This document shows positions 48,929 to 60,610 of a DNA stretch of 64,000 nt, in pieces. Positions within the stretch are counted from its first letter, which is position 1. Each line of letters begins with the position of its first letter. The position numbers were made by a program, and so were the translations under genes. The DNA lies in NCBI GenBank assembly GCA_014825775.1, contig MVAQ01000059.1:34487-98486 (forward strand), read 5' to 3'. The stretch is from Krasilnikovozyma curviuscula. Lineage: Eukaryota; Basidiomycota; Tremellomycetes; Cystofilobasidiales; Mrakiaceae. The notes below the pieces were generated by a model, which saw nothing but the letters and a program-made list of their open reading frames with translations, had not been told where the DNA came from and did not search any database.

Positions 48929-50955
48929 CTAGAATACTACGACACCGCCAGTCAGTGCAACAAGAATAGTAACAGTCAATAGAGCCCAAAGAAGTGCAGA
49001 GGTAGCATTAAAAGACGATTGAGAAGCTGAGACTCTGGACATCGACCCTATTGCTGATGAGGTGGCGGAGATGGGGACGGAGGGTGTTGGGGTTGGCATG
49101 ACTGAGAAACAGGCTACGTTAACATATCACTTATTAAAGAAAGACGGAGATGTGGTTTACTTACCTGAATCGCTTCTAGATCTGCTCGTTCTGGAAGCAG
49201 CAGCGGCGCCGTTGGTAGACGTGATGCTGGTGAAGCTCGCAGTACTCACAGCCGCAGCCGCCGAATTAACAGAAACAGAGCCCGTGATGGTAGCAGAACC
49301 GATGATGTTGACGCCGTTGCTGATAGATGACCGGGTGACGCAGTTAGAGGAGGCAGGCATTGAGTAGGCAGATGCTGGGGTGACAGTTACTCCAATGGTC
49401 CATTCGTTACCTGATGATACTGAAGGTCAGAAAAAATTACAAAGAATTTAGAAAAGATGGCATGACGCACCTGGGACAGTGTTGGTGTATCTCTGGTGGA
49501 AGGTCGAGGTGGTTCCTGATCCAGCTGAGCCGATTGGGTACACACCCTGATTGGAGCGATAAAAGTGGTTATTTTTCTGAACATCTTCGATGAGGAAGAT
49601 CTATGGAGAGCAATGACTCACAGGTGGGTATGCAGCGTCGGCATCGCAGCTTGTGAAACTATTCTCGTCATCTATTTGAGAAGAGGTTAACCGAGTCAGT
49701 ACACGCTGGAAAGAGGACTGATGGTGATAGATGATGGCTTACAGTTTCCTGGCATAACAAATTGACAGCCCATCACATCGAGCTCATGTTGGCACATGAT
49801 AGCGGCACTGAGAGATGGGAACGAAGCAAGAAGAATGGTTGTGGGTCAGGAACCCGAAACGAGGCTGCTGGAAAGAGATGAATCACGAGTAGGTGCTGTT
49901 TTCACTGGTACAGATTCTTAAACAGTATTGATTATAGGACATGAACGACATCCATTCCTCGTAAAAGATATCCTGATGAGGGGTACAGTTTAGTAGAAGT
50001 AAAATTGATAAGGGGGGAAGAATGCACACCTGACCAGACACGTTGGAAGTGACGTTTCCTCCGATCGGATTACCAGTTCCTTCAGCACCGTGAGGGTCTG
50101 TTGCACACCAAAGCTCGCTCTAGTCCCATCCAGTTCTCGCCCAAAGGATTGCATAGACTCACCAAGTTCACCTCCGGCATCACCATTGAGGATGTTCAGT
50201 CTCGTTCCATCGAGCTGTCCACTGATTTGAACGTAACTTGGCGTTTTGACAAAGTGGGCAGACGTGATGGTTCCGTCCGGGATGAGACGAGCGCCGTTTC
50301 TAGGTTTAGTACACCAGGAGACGACGATGGGTTCGACAGCACCGATCTGAAATCAACCGAGCGTAAGAGGGAAGGATAAAGCGAGAAAGGGTGCAACGAG
50401 TGTCAAGGGGAGGTAGTTGTACGCGGATTTTAGAAACGGTGGGGAGCTCTCACTGTGTTCTCAGGACCTGCTCTGAGAGTGCAAGAAGACAAAGGTAAAT
50501 AGGAATAACGTCAGCGGAGATCTCTTATAGCGAAGAGTGTTTTCTCTTACACAGGTGGCCCCCACCTGAAACACCGGAGCGATGAATATCGTTAGTTCGC
50601 GGCTCATTATTAGAGAGAATCCAGGAGAGACGTACAAGCAGAAGTCATCAATAGAGTTTAAAGTGACCAGTCTAGAGACTGAAATCTAAGAGAAGAGAGT
50701 CACTCGTGATGGTCAGTTTACCTTGCGAAAGGGAAGACAGATACAGCGTGACTGGACCTGGTTGTAGTATCCATCGAGTAGAGGAGCAGACGGGTTGGTG
50801 GGACCCTGGGATAAAACAAGCAAGAGGCTCATGTCAATTGTAGTCGACAGAATCGAAAGAAGAAAAAGGAAACTCACGTTCGGGCCAGCAGCAATGACCT
50901 GAGCGTTGGCCGGCGCCGAAGAGAGGTAGATGGCGAGAGCGACAAAAGGCAACAT
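48929..50955 (-). CDS. MP88-like macrophage-activating glycoprotein family; secreted, GPI-type
   Basis: A cell-wall or secreted mannoprotein of a basidiomycete family that includes the Cryptococcus immunoreactive mannoprotein MP88. The signal peptide is MLPFVALAIYLSSAPANAQ. Family blocks appear in order over about ten exons: GPTNPSAPLLDGYYNQVQSRC, VVSWCTKPRNGARLIPDGTI, HFVKTPSYVQISGQLDGTRL, NGDAGGELDPHGAEGTGNPIGG, SAAIMCQHELDVMGCQFVMPG, SFTSCDADAAYPPGVYP and MPASSNCVTRSSI. A Ser/Ala/Thr-rich stalk follows, then a C-terminal hydrophobic tail (ALLWALLTVTILVALTGGVVVF) right at the stop (48929-48931), the pattern for GPI attachment. It has several N-x-S/T sites. The biochemical function of the family is not established; its products are heavily mannosylated. 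It is flanked on both sides by other genes encoding signal peptides. Confidence 0.85.
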
Positions 50956-51759
50956 CTTACTTTCACGGAAACGAGTGACTTGAACTTGAGGAAGGTGAAG
51001 AAGTTAGGCTGGTATTGTTGGTTAGCAGGCTGGAAGGATTTATCAGACGGACTCGACACCAAACTTCAACGCCAAGTGCTTGTCCTTCCAAGCAAAAACA
51101 AACGGCAGTCTCCTTGACTTTCCAACTTATTTCTCCCTCGCTGAGCAACACAGGCTCGGCAAGATTGAAGCTCGGCGGTGGAAGAGAAAGCATACACATT
51201 GTTGTTTCGAGTTCGATGTGATTCGGACGGCAAAGGGAAGAAGGGCAGCAGCACTGTCCGTCGTGGACCTGGTCGCTCCACGACGAAAGGGACGAACGCT
51301 CAAAAAAACGACGGGTCATCTTAAAGAAGAAAACGTCCGGACAAGGTTTTACTTTGAGAACTGCGCTTAGCAAAGCCAATCTTCTCTCGGCCCTCAAAAA
51401 CCAAAATCAAGAGCGCGCAGACGGCAGCAGACGCGTCTCGCTTCTGCTTGATGACGACGTGTTTTTGTCTTTTAAGATTCAAGATCTCAAGGGGCTTTCC
51501 TGTTGGGAAGATAGTTCCTTGCAGAAGTATGTGTAATAGGTGAGCTTAGAGTACAGAAGAATAGTGGTTAGACTAATTGCTCGGAAAAAAAAATGATCCA
51601 CTGAATACATATGCATTGCGAATCCATTTGATCGCCTGCTAACGGCAGTTATCCTAACGTTGGAGTTCTGCCTTCCGTTGATCTTTGACCAGTCCTTTGG
51701 CAACATATATGTACTATTCAACAAACACTAAGAGCTACTAAAACAGCAAGCGAAAGGCT
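50956..51759. promoter_or_regulatory. MP88-like gene promoter region
   Basis: About 800 bases between the mannoprotein start and the WD40 gene stop, both minus strand. Several frames on both strands at 50963-51397 are open but mutually overlapping and without domains. No supported gene. Confidence 0.4.
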
Positions 51760-53333
51760 CTACAATTCCAAGAACCTGACTTTGCCGTACATATCAGCGG
51801 AGATCAGCCTCTTCCCGTCCCTCGCCCAAACAAATATTCCAGCGCCAGGAACCTTTCTCTGGTTGACATCTTCATCTATTTTAGGCTCCCACTCCCACTT
51901 CTTGTTATTGTTGTAGTCGTAGATTACAGTTCTACCGTCTGGAAGAGTGAAGGCGAGATGAGATGGTGACCTGAGATCATCTCCGGCTTGTTGCGGTGGT
52001 GACCATTCAAGCTGATCAATCTCGAGGAATATTGAAAGATGACTATACCATTTATCATGGACCAAATGGTGAGCTTTCCAAAGCTGGACCGTGCAGTTGT
52101 TCGTGGCGATGTCCCAGATTCGAAGACTACCACCTCCAAACCCAGCAGCCAACAAGCTCCCGTCTGGATGCCAGCTCAAACCTCGAGTCCATTGAGGAAA
52201 ATCGCCATTTTCATGGGCTTGCAATGTGTACTTTTTCTCCCAAGTAACAACATCCCAAATGTGGACCACCCCATCTCCTGCCCCAACAGCAAGTCTGGCC
52301 GAAGACAAAGGGGGAATAGATCAGTAATGCGTAAAAAGAAACCTGAATAGCATCGACGCAGGACTTGAAGGACCTACAAACTAGAATCAGGTGAAAATGC
52401 ACCAATCCAGTTCTGGCGATTAGTGTTCCCAAGGGTAACGATGAGCTCTCCTGTCTCGGGATCCCAAAGCTTGACTGTATGGTCCCAAGAAACAGTAGCA
52501 AGGGTTTTTGAATTTGGTGACATTCCAATCCACATAATAACGTCAGTGTGTTGCAACGTGAAGTGTATCGTTTCCGTGTTGAGGTTATATGCTTGAACAA
52601 TATTTGTTTTTGGCCCTGAGAACAGGAATACGATTGAGCCATCATTACTGAAATAGTTTTGTCCACGTGGTGCCAACACTCCCGGAAGAGCAATACTTTT
52701 GAATACAGGTGCAAGGGTAGGTCGAGATGACGATTCCGTCACGCTAGGATCATTCAACGCTTGCCCCATCACAACTTCCGCTCCTTCCAGCTCCACCAAC
52801 ATTTCTCTACCTTCTCGATCAACTACCTTATCCTTAGAAAAGTCCTTCTCCAGATCCCAAAGTGTGGCCTTCCTCTCAACAAGCCTTGGGTAGTCATCGC
52901 CAGGCAACATATAGTTATAAGTCGTTCCCACCAGAAGGATCTTATCATCTCCAGGGCTAAACTGAAGCGCTGTGATTTCACCAGGCTGGTGAAGTATTTG
53001 AATGAGCTGGCTTGTTTCACCAGAAGCAGCGGTAGTGTTGTAGATAAAGATTTCGCTGGTTGTACCAACGGCAAGGATCGAGCCGTCGCGGTTCAGCGCC
53101 AAACTTTTCGCGTTCCGGCCAGGATACCTTAAGTAGATATCTTTGCCATTCCACGAGGAGTTCCACTGTTGGGGGAATCCATCATAGTAAGTTGCTGGAG
53201 CACCGTTCTTGGAGAAATCGGAAGTGAGCGAGTGTTGATATTTGTCGATGAACATTTCTGAGGTCAACATCCAACCAGCTTCTACAGAAAGAGCCATTAA
53301 GATGAAAGGAAGGAAGAGATTGAGATACTGCAT
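51760..53333 (-). CDS. Secreted or lumenal WD40-repeat protein
   Basis: Two exons. Exon 1 (from 53333 to about 52385) and exon 2 (to 51760) join as SPDSSL|LAVGAGDGVVHIWDVV across an intron of about 90 bases. The N-terminus MQYLNLFLPFILMALSVEAG is a clear signal peptide. The rest is a beta-propeller: AKSLALNRDGSILAVGTTSEIFIYN, ITALQFSPGDDKILLVG...ATLWD, VIMWIGMSPNSKTLATVSWDHTVKLWDPETG, WIGAFSPDSSL, VVHIWDVVTWEKKYTLQAHENG, GLSWHPDGSLLAAGFGGGSLRIWD, and a last blade closing at GKVRFLEL. About seven repeats are visible. N-glycosylation sequons are present (WNSSW, YNTT, NNCT). There is no C-terminal membrane segment or HDEL-type signal. WD40 propellers usually work in the cytosol or nucleus, so a secreted one is unusual. 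Partner and role unknown. Confidence 0.8.
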
Positions 53334-53991
53334 GGTTCAGTAATGTAACCGCACTAGAAATATCAGGAGAAGAATGGGCAGCCGACGCGGATCAGCTTAA
53401 ATGAGGAACATTGCCAGTTCAAGGAAACCAAGAACGAAACAACTCAACTTACGTGACAGCAGGGTGTATCTTTTCGCGAGATATAGTTAAAGGAGAACGG
53501 AGTTGAAGGTGAGATGATCTTCCTTTCAAAAGCAAGGAGATGGTTCGCATGGAACGAGGGTGTCGCATGCGATAAGCTAAAGATCTTGATGCACTGGTTT
53601 TTTTTTTTTTTGCCAAAAAGGCTTTATTAAACAAGTATCGGCGGACTCTTCGGTACTTTTGCAGAGAACCTCTACAATAGGTTGGTAGTGGCAGTGTTTA
53701 TAGTGACAAACCACTGATAATTTAAGGGAGAGCACATTAGAGCCTGAAGCGGTAATGACGATACGATACGAAAACATACGTTATCGCGAGTGCATTCATC
53801 AATGCAGAAAACGGTACTTCGAAGGGGCTGATTCTATTCAGGTGCCAACACGAGAAGGATCGAAAAGTGGGCCACTCGTACAACGTGTCAGGGTAGTCAT
53901 CAGGGCACCAAAGGTGGGAAACAAGTGCTTAGACGGATACAAGGGCCGTAAACAAGATACAACTTCTGCTTGATTCTTCTCATTCATCTAT
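53334..53991. promoter_or_regulatory. WD40 gene promoter / ABC transporter 3' region
   Basis: About 660 bases with no supported gene. A T run of 13 at 53599-53611 (minus-strand A tract) stands out. Minus-strand frames at 53449-53634 and 53577-53777 lack domains. Confidence 0.4.
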
Positions 53992-56900
53992 TTATTTACC
54001 CTCTATGGCTGTATCTACGTAAGGGTGCACTCCCTGAGATAACGCAAGCGCACTAAACATCGAATCTCGCTGCCTCAGCAGCTCATCCGGCGTCCCAAAC
54101 TCAGCAACACGCTGTCAGATACCAATTCAATAACAAAGTTAGTATTTGATCGTGAAGATCAGGGAGAAGCAGAACATACGCCTTTGTCCATCACGAGAAT
54201 GCGGTCAAAGCTGATGATGGTCGAGATGCGATGGGCAACGCTGATAATTGTCGTGTCATTCAGTTCATGCTCAATGACAGACTTGATTTTCTCGTCCGTG
54301 ATATGGTCAACACTGGGAAGGAAACCAGTTCTTCAGCGCTATTCGTATTCGTAGTCGAGATGAGGGTGCCGCCGACTGACCTCGAAGTGCTCTCGTCCAA
54401 CACCAACACCTTTCTCTTCCTAAGCAAAGCACGCGCAAGACACAACAGCTGTCTCTGACCCTTTGAGAACGACTCCGAATCCTCTACAATCCAGTCGAAC
54501 TTGCCAGGAAGAGATTCGACGGTTTTGCATAGTCCGACAGTTGATATAGCGTCCCACAGTTCTGAATCTGGGTGGGAGGCGAGTGGGTCGAGGTTCGAAC
54601 GGAGGGTGCTGTGCCAAAGAAACTAAGGATAGATTAAGTAAGAAGCGATTCACTTAAGAGGAGCAGGTATAAGTAAGGGTATTACTGGCTCTTGGGTGAC
54701 TATTGAAAGTGATGATCTCAGTTCCTCCAGCCCAATCTGAGAGATGTCACGACCGTCGATCTCCATTGTTCCACTGGCGAGGGTTGGATCTACAGCCCGG
54801 AAAAGACTGAGGATAGCAGTTGATTTACCAGATCCTGCAGAAAAAGTCTCTTGTCAGCACGACCGAAAAGAGATCATTGCTAGTAAATGGGGAGAGTGGG
54901 GTGAAAGAACCTGAGCGACCACAAATTCCAAGCTTCGTTCCGTCTCCGATCTTAAAAGAAATATTGTTCAACACAGGTTCCTGATCTTCCTTGAATCTCA
55001 TGGAGTAGTCCTTGAACTGATGAGATAACAGAATTATGAATAAATAACCGCCGCCTGGGAAGCCAGAAGAAGCAGTGGGCTCACCTCAACTGCACCTTTT
55101 GAGGGCCAGGCGTCGGTTGTGGTTTTGGAAAAACCGCTCTTCTGAAGTTCAAACGACTTTTCCGGTTCAATAGAAGCAAATTCGTGAATCCTAGCTATGG
55201 ACACAAGCCCATTCTACAGTGTACCTTTGTCAGTGAAGACCTTAGCGAACGAAAGAAATCAGCAAAACTCACTTCAGCGGAGGCATAAGCCATTATCAGC
55301 ATATTTAGGCTCGCTACGATTGTCGTTAAATTACTCAAACTTAGTCCTAGAAAGCCTGCAGAAGTCGACCCCCGGAGACCTACAGCCAGCGCGCTGATGC
55401 CGACCGCTATGAGGAAAGTTATGAAGGCCAGGCAGACTCGCAGGAAGGAGATACCGCGGTACCGAAAGTAGAAGGGTGCTTGGGATTGGTTCAGTAGGAA
55501 GTCGTTCTGAGTATGGAAGAATGCTTCAGCTTTGTAAGCCCTGGAAAACAAAAACTCAAAATGAGCGTCAGCCGTCCAGTAGGTGGGGAAAAAAAATAGG
55601 TGTTTACCGAACGGTAGTCAGCGAAGACATAGTAGTAGAAAATAGAGTATAAAGAGGTGATTTGGAGGCGAACTCAAGCTTTTGAAGCTGTACCGAAGTC
55701 CTCAGATAGAGCCTGGCGATGAGGTAGTAGATTGGAGCGATAACCCCCACTACCAGTGCGATATATGGTGTAGAGATGACGAAGATGATGATAGTCCCAA
55801 GTACTTGACAAACAGCAACAGCAAGAGCTAAAACAGCCAAAGGAAACTGGAAGTCGAGCTGTTGAATATCTGCTGAGAATCGGTTGAGAATCTTTCCTGA
55901 AGCAGTGTTGATGGTGAAAGACGGCGGCGCTGAGAAGACCGCGACGAGTTCGGAGTTGAATATAGCTGGAGAACAGTATTTCATCTGAACTACTACGAAA
56001 CAGACGAAGGCGATAATAAGAGAGGAGACGTTGGCGATACAGAGTCCTGTCAGTCCTGCCATCCAAGTTGGAAGCGAAGCTGCCGTAGCCTTCTGAGCAA
56101 ACGCCTGCCAGATTCCCTGAACAGTAAGATTCAAGCCTAAAGGAAATGGAGAAGCAAACTCAGATGAAAAATTCCCAGAGATAGTGGGAATGGGATTTAC
56201 CAGTCCAAGTAACCAATAGAGCAAGGCACAGCAGATACCTCAGAGATCCACCAGATTTGAAGAAAAACTGATAGCTCTTCCAGCCGAGTGATAGTTGCTC
56301 CAGTGTTTCGTCGTCTACTAATTCGTTAATACTAGGCTCAGTGTGCATCTGATCGATGGTTGCTGTGGTTGAGGGTGTGCTGTGAAATGTTGCTGATGCT
56401 GCTGAGCGGATGAATTCAGGCTGTGGTTCTTGAAGATCTTCAAGAGAACCGAAGTGAGTAATTTCTCCAGACTCTAATATAATGACTCCGTCGGCAGCAT
56501 GTAGATGGTTGATGTTGTGGGTCACCAAAACAGTCGTCGAGTTTGATAGCAGACCAGCGGGACCAAATAGCGCTCTGAAGACTTGTTGCTCAGATGTTCC
56601 ATCGAGAGCCGAGAAACTGAAAGTTTTCTTTCTTTCAGAAAGAATGTTCCAGAGGAAAATAAAAAAGACTCTTACCAATCGTCAAGAAGAACCAACTCTG
56701 CTCTCGAGTAAACTGCTCTGGCAAGCGCGACTCGCTGACGTTGTCCTCCAGAAAGAGTATGCCCTCCATCACCAAGGATAGTTTGATCTTTACAATAGAA
56801 TGATTGAAGGTCTTGGAGAAGAGCACAAGCATCCTTTCGAGAGGCTAATAGTAAGCACAACATCAGTAAACAAAGAGCGAGAATGACCTCACAATGACTT

Positions 56901-59742
56901 GATTGTACCACTCTACGTCGTAGGACGACTGCATTATAATGTTAGACCGAATAGATCCTGGAAAGATAAAAGGCGATTGAGAGGCGAATGCCGTTGTGCG
57001 GGCGTTGATTGTGATGTATCCTCCAATAATAACCGTCTCCTCCAGAATCGAGTGGAGAAGGGACGATTTTCCCGAAGAGACAGGTCCAACAACCTTCGTG
57101 AAAGCACGTGAGTCAGTTTATCTATCACGCCCTCTAAAAATAAATTTGAAAGAGGACTGACCATGTACAGCTTATTCTGAAGCAGCTCGAGCGAGATTGC
57201 CGTCAGAACAGGAGGTAATGAAGCCATCTCTTTCCCTTTCACGTCGAAACCCTCGCTGACATTTTCGAGAGTTTTAATTTGCACTGTAGTTCCAGGTTTA
57301 TTCATCTTCAACGGTTCGGGGATTTCTTGACCCCAAGAGAACTGTCCGCTTTCGATTTTCACTACGATACCAGAACCGACGAATGAAGGGAGATGACTGT
57401 TTTCGGTAAGTGTTGAAAATTTGTCTTTCATGTTGGTGAACTTCTGCAGCCTCGAGATTGAGGTAAATCCGGCAACTACGTTTCTGTTATTGAAACCGGC
57501 GGTAAAAAAGGTGCGGTTATTTGTAGTGAATTTGTGTGTTACTCACGGAAGAAGTTCACCAAGAGCAGTCAACGGCGAGACAAATAAGTTGATAACTGTC
57601 AAGATGGTAAAGACTCTGGATATCGTGAGAGCTTCCTGTAACTCGCCTCGACCCTGTTGGACGGCAGTAAAAGTGCCAATGCAAACGAGTGCGACGAACC
57701 CAGACGCTGTGTTGGTGAGGGAGGCGGCAGCAAGAAACATTTTACTACAAACAAGGTAAATTGAACTTTTATAGTGCTTTAATAAGGGAGACAAAGGTAA
57801 CTTAATTCACTACTCACTAGAATCCTGTCAATGCAACCAGCTCATACTTCCGTAGCTTGGTGAGCTCATCCATAAGAGGAACTTCATAAGCATTCAGCTT
57901 GATAGGTAACATTTGTGAGATCAACGACGTTGTGAGTTTGATCCGCATGTCGACACCCTTCATCCACTGCGCTTGGGTGGTGTCGATGAATGTTGCGAGA
58001 GAACCTTAGCATTCGCAAATAGAGAATCAGCTGTGAGAGACATAAGGAAAAGGATGAATTACTCACTGGTGAGAATCAAAATCAGACCAATGAAACCTGC
58101 ACTTGAAACCATTGCTTGCCAACCAGCGAATTGCCACAGGATCACAAGAGCAAGAGGGATCGAGATACAGGCAGCCATCATCTCGTAGATAAAACCAATC
58201 GCCTCAACAATCTTCTCGACATCCTGGGACATAAATGTACTGGCAGCACCACTACCAATCGTTCGAGCAGCGGAAGATGAAATGGTCAAAGATCTTGTGA
58301 AGATATGGCCGACAAGGGCGGAGCGTGAGAGAACGGCAAAGTGGTAAACCTTTTCCCAGTAGCTGTTGCGAAGAGAGAGAATAGTCAGCTAAATTAAACC
58401 AAATTGGATCCAGTCGAAATTGGCTTACATGGCAGTCGCTAGAGTGAGAGCGCCATAAACAAGGATGAAGGCACCGACCAGCGCCCACCCCCTCACTGAT
58501 GGCAGACTTGTATCTTCCACAAAGCCAGTCATACCTTGAACCAGATAGACCTGAGCGAAAGTAGCCATAACCATGATCTATAAGAAACACAATCTATAAA
58601 CATGGAATGACTACGGCGAAGGGCGGGGAGGAAAACTCACGAATCGTGGAAAGATAGGTGCAAGACCCTCCTTCCAAAAGGCTCTCACCAGACTCTGAAC
58701 AATCCAAAATTTCCTTGTCTTGCCTCTATCTATCTTGACCTCGCCCAAAAATCGAGTCTTTGAGTATCCGGTTTTGAGGTCCGCTGGGATTTGGGGTAAG
58801 TCATCGAGTGTTAGAGGATTGAGACGTTTCTTCAGAATTAGTGACACTAGCGATCTAAATAGTATTCGAACGAGAAAGGATGATGTTTGTTCAAGAGATA
58901 AGTTCTGCATGAGAAGATGTGGAGGGAGGGTGGTCAGTGTTGCGAATACTCAAGAGCGGTGTAGAGTTACTACGTCGGGAACTCACGAGGTAGTCATTCT
59001 TCAGCTGGTTGCGCTTGGGAATGGTCTCTTCCATCAATCCAATAAGAAATAGCAATCCACAGCTGAGTATTTCAAGAATGAAGTCAGCGTGGTGAGAAGC
59101 CTGGAAGTTGATAGAAACCAGAGTCCGGACATGTGTTGCTTGGCAGAGACCGAGAATGATCGATGAGATTGAGATCATGGTGGATGGAGATATCGAGTAC
59201 AAGTGTTCCGTGACTGAGAGAGACAGTAGAGCCAGCTGAAATAGAAAACGCGTTGGCGGCGCGTTGAAGCACGAACAGTGGTATAAAGGTGCTTACACTG
59301 TTCAGCAATTGGATGATAGAAGCTTTAAGAGAGAGTTCAAAGATCTTTCGTTCTGCCAAAATGCCAACCTTCGATGCTGTAACGAAAACATAGAGCAGTG
59401 GACAGGCGAGCTTCAGCCAGAATATTGGTGAGGCGCACACTCGGTTGATGACGATGGATTTGTTGCTGATAAGTGGAGTAAGCGAGGAGAAGACAAAGAG
59501 CAGGGTAAACGCTGAGAAGATGCCGATGATTAAGATCCTGGGAGAAGCGAGGTCGGTGAGCAAGGAGGACTAGTGACAGCTTCGGCACTGCACCTACGAT
59601 TCTTCGAAATAGAGAGTACTAGAGGACTTTGTAAGTAGTAGGTAATTGCATGGTGATGACCCAAAGGAAACCCAACTTACAAGTCCAGCACTCGACAGGC
59701 ACTCCCCACCTGGAACTCGAGGTCGTTCGAGCAGACGTCCAT
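53992..59742 (-). CDS. ABCC (MRP/YOR1/YCF1-type) full ABC transporter
   Basis: A full-length exporter of about 1450 residues in about twenty exons. The start [13 protein letters not shown] (59742) matches the usual fungal ABCC N-terminus, with the early Cys motif and CRVLDF. Several transmembrane helices (TMD0-like segment about 59563-58990) precede the first six-helix domain. NBD1: Walker [10 protein letters not shown], signature LSGGQRQR, Walker B LVLLDDWFSALD (Asp instead of the catalytic Glu, the usual ABCC NBD1 degeneracy). The second membrane domain includes [19 protein letters not shown]2: Walker A GRSGSGKST, signature FSKGQRQL, Walker [13 protein letters not shown] with Glu intact, and H-loop VAHR. 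The stop is TAA at 53992-53994 after DTAIEGK. ABCC members export glutathione or organic-anion conjugates, heavy metals or mycotoxins; the substrate cannot be read from sequence. All catalytic elements are intact. Confidence 0.9.
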
Positions 59743-60610
59743 TTTTCCACTCGAGATGCAGAGCGAATCTTACCGAATCGATTTTTTAAGCCATTAGAGG
59801 GAAGATCATGATGATCCAAGCCACAGAAAACGAGAGTTGATACTGAACAAGACGCGTTTCTGGGAAGTCAGAGATAAGGACTGTGCTTCAGAAACAGACA
59901 CGTTGAAGGGGTGTCTGGCACGTTTAGCCCACTGATTGAAAGAGGAAGATGAGAAATTGCCAGTCTTAATTACCTGTTGCACCATGACCAACCGAAATGA
60001 AGTTGGACAGGAGTGGAGGGGGGTACCAGAAAGGTGAAACCTTGTTTATTTCAGTAGTGGCGCCCGATCAGTAGTGTATCTTTTGTAAAAGAAGGGGATC
60101 TAGAGAGGATTCAAATATGTCCGTCTTGCAACGTTAAGTGTTCGAGGTGAGTCTAGTAGTAAATTTGGCAATGAAAGGACCAGAAGATGGTGAGAGCGGG
60201 AAGCAGCGAGAGAGGGCAAATGGAGTTCCTACCGAAGTTCAGTTTTACCTGGAGAACGACAGGTTTTTTGAAGGAAGATGACACTTCGATTGATAAGAGA
60301 GTTGCGATGGAAGGGAGCCGGACGAGTTTCATCGCGCTCGCGCCTTTTTTCTGAGTGCCCGCCATATCGGTTATAGATTTTGGTGAACCCATCGTCCGAC
60401 AAGCCAACCGCTCACATGGAACGGCACCGGAAGAGCTCTAATGATACTAGGGGTTGTATCCTGCGTTTCGATTTGCTACATTCGACAATACAAGTCTAGC
60501 ACGCAGATCTTTTGTCCAAAAATGTCGTTCTCCCTTTTCGGTTGTTCGTTCCTCTAACCAAGGAACGGAACATCTCACCAAAAACCATTGTGCCATCACA
60601 CATGTTTTAA
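59743..60610. promoter_or_regulatory. Divergent promoter region between the ABC transporter and the membrane protein gene
   Basis: About 870 bases between two genes that start away from each other. Minus-strand frames at 59806-59991 and 60153-60407 could be upstream exons of the transporter, but the family-like N-terminus at 59742 makes them more likely 5' UTR. No repeats or RNA genes are recognised. Confidence 0.4.
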
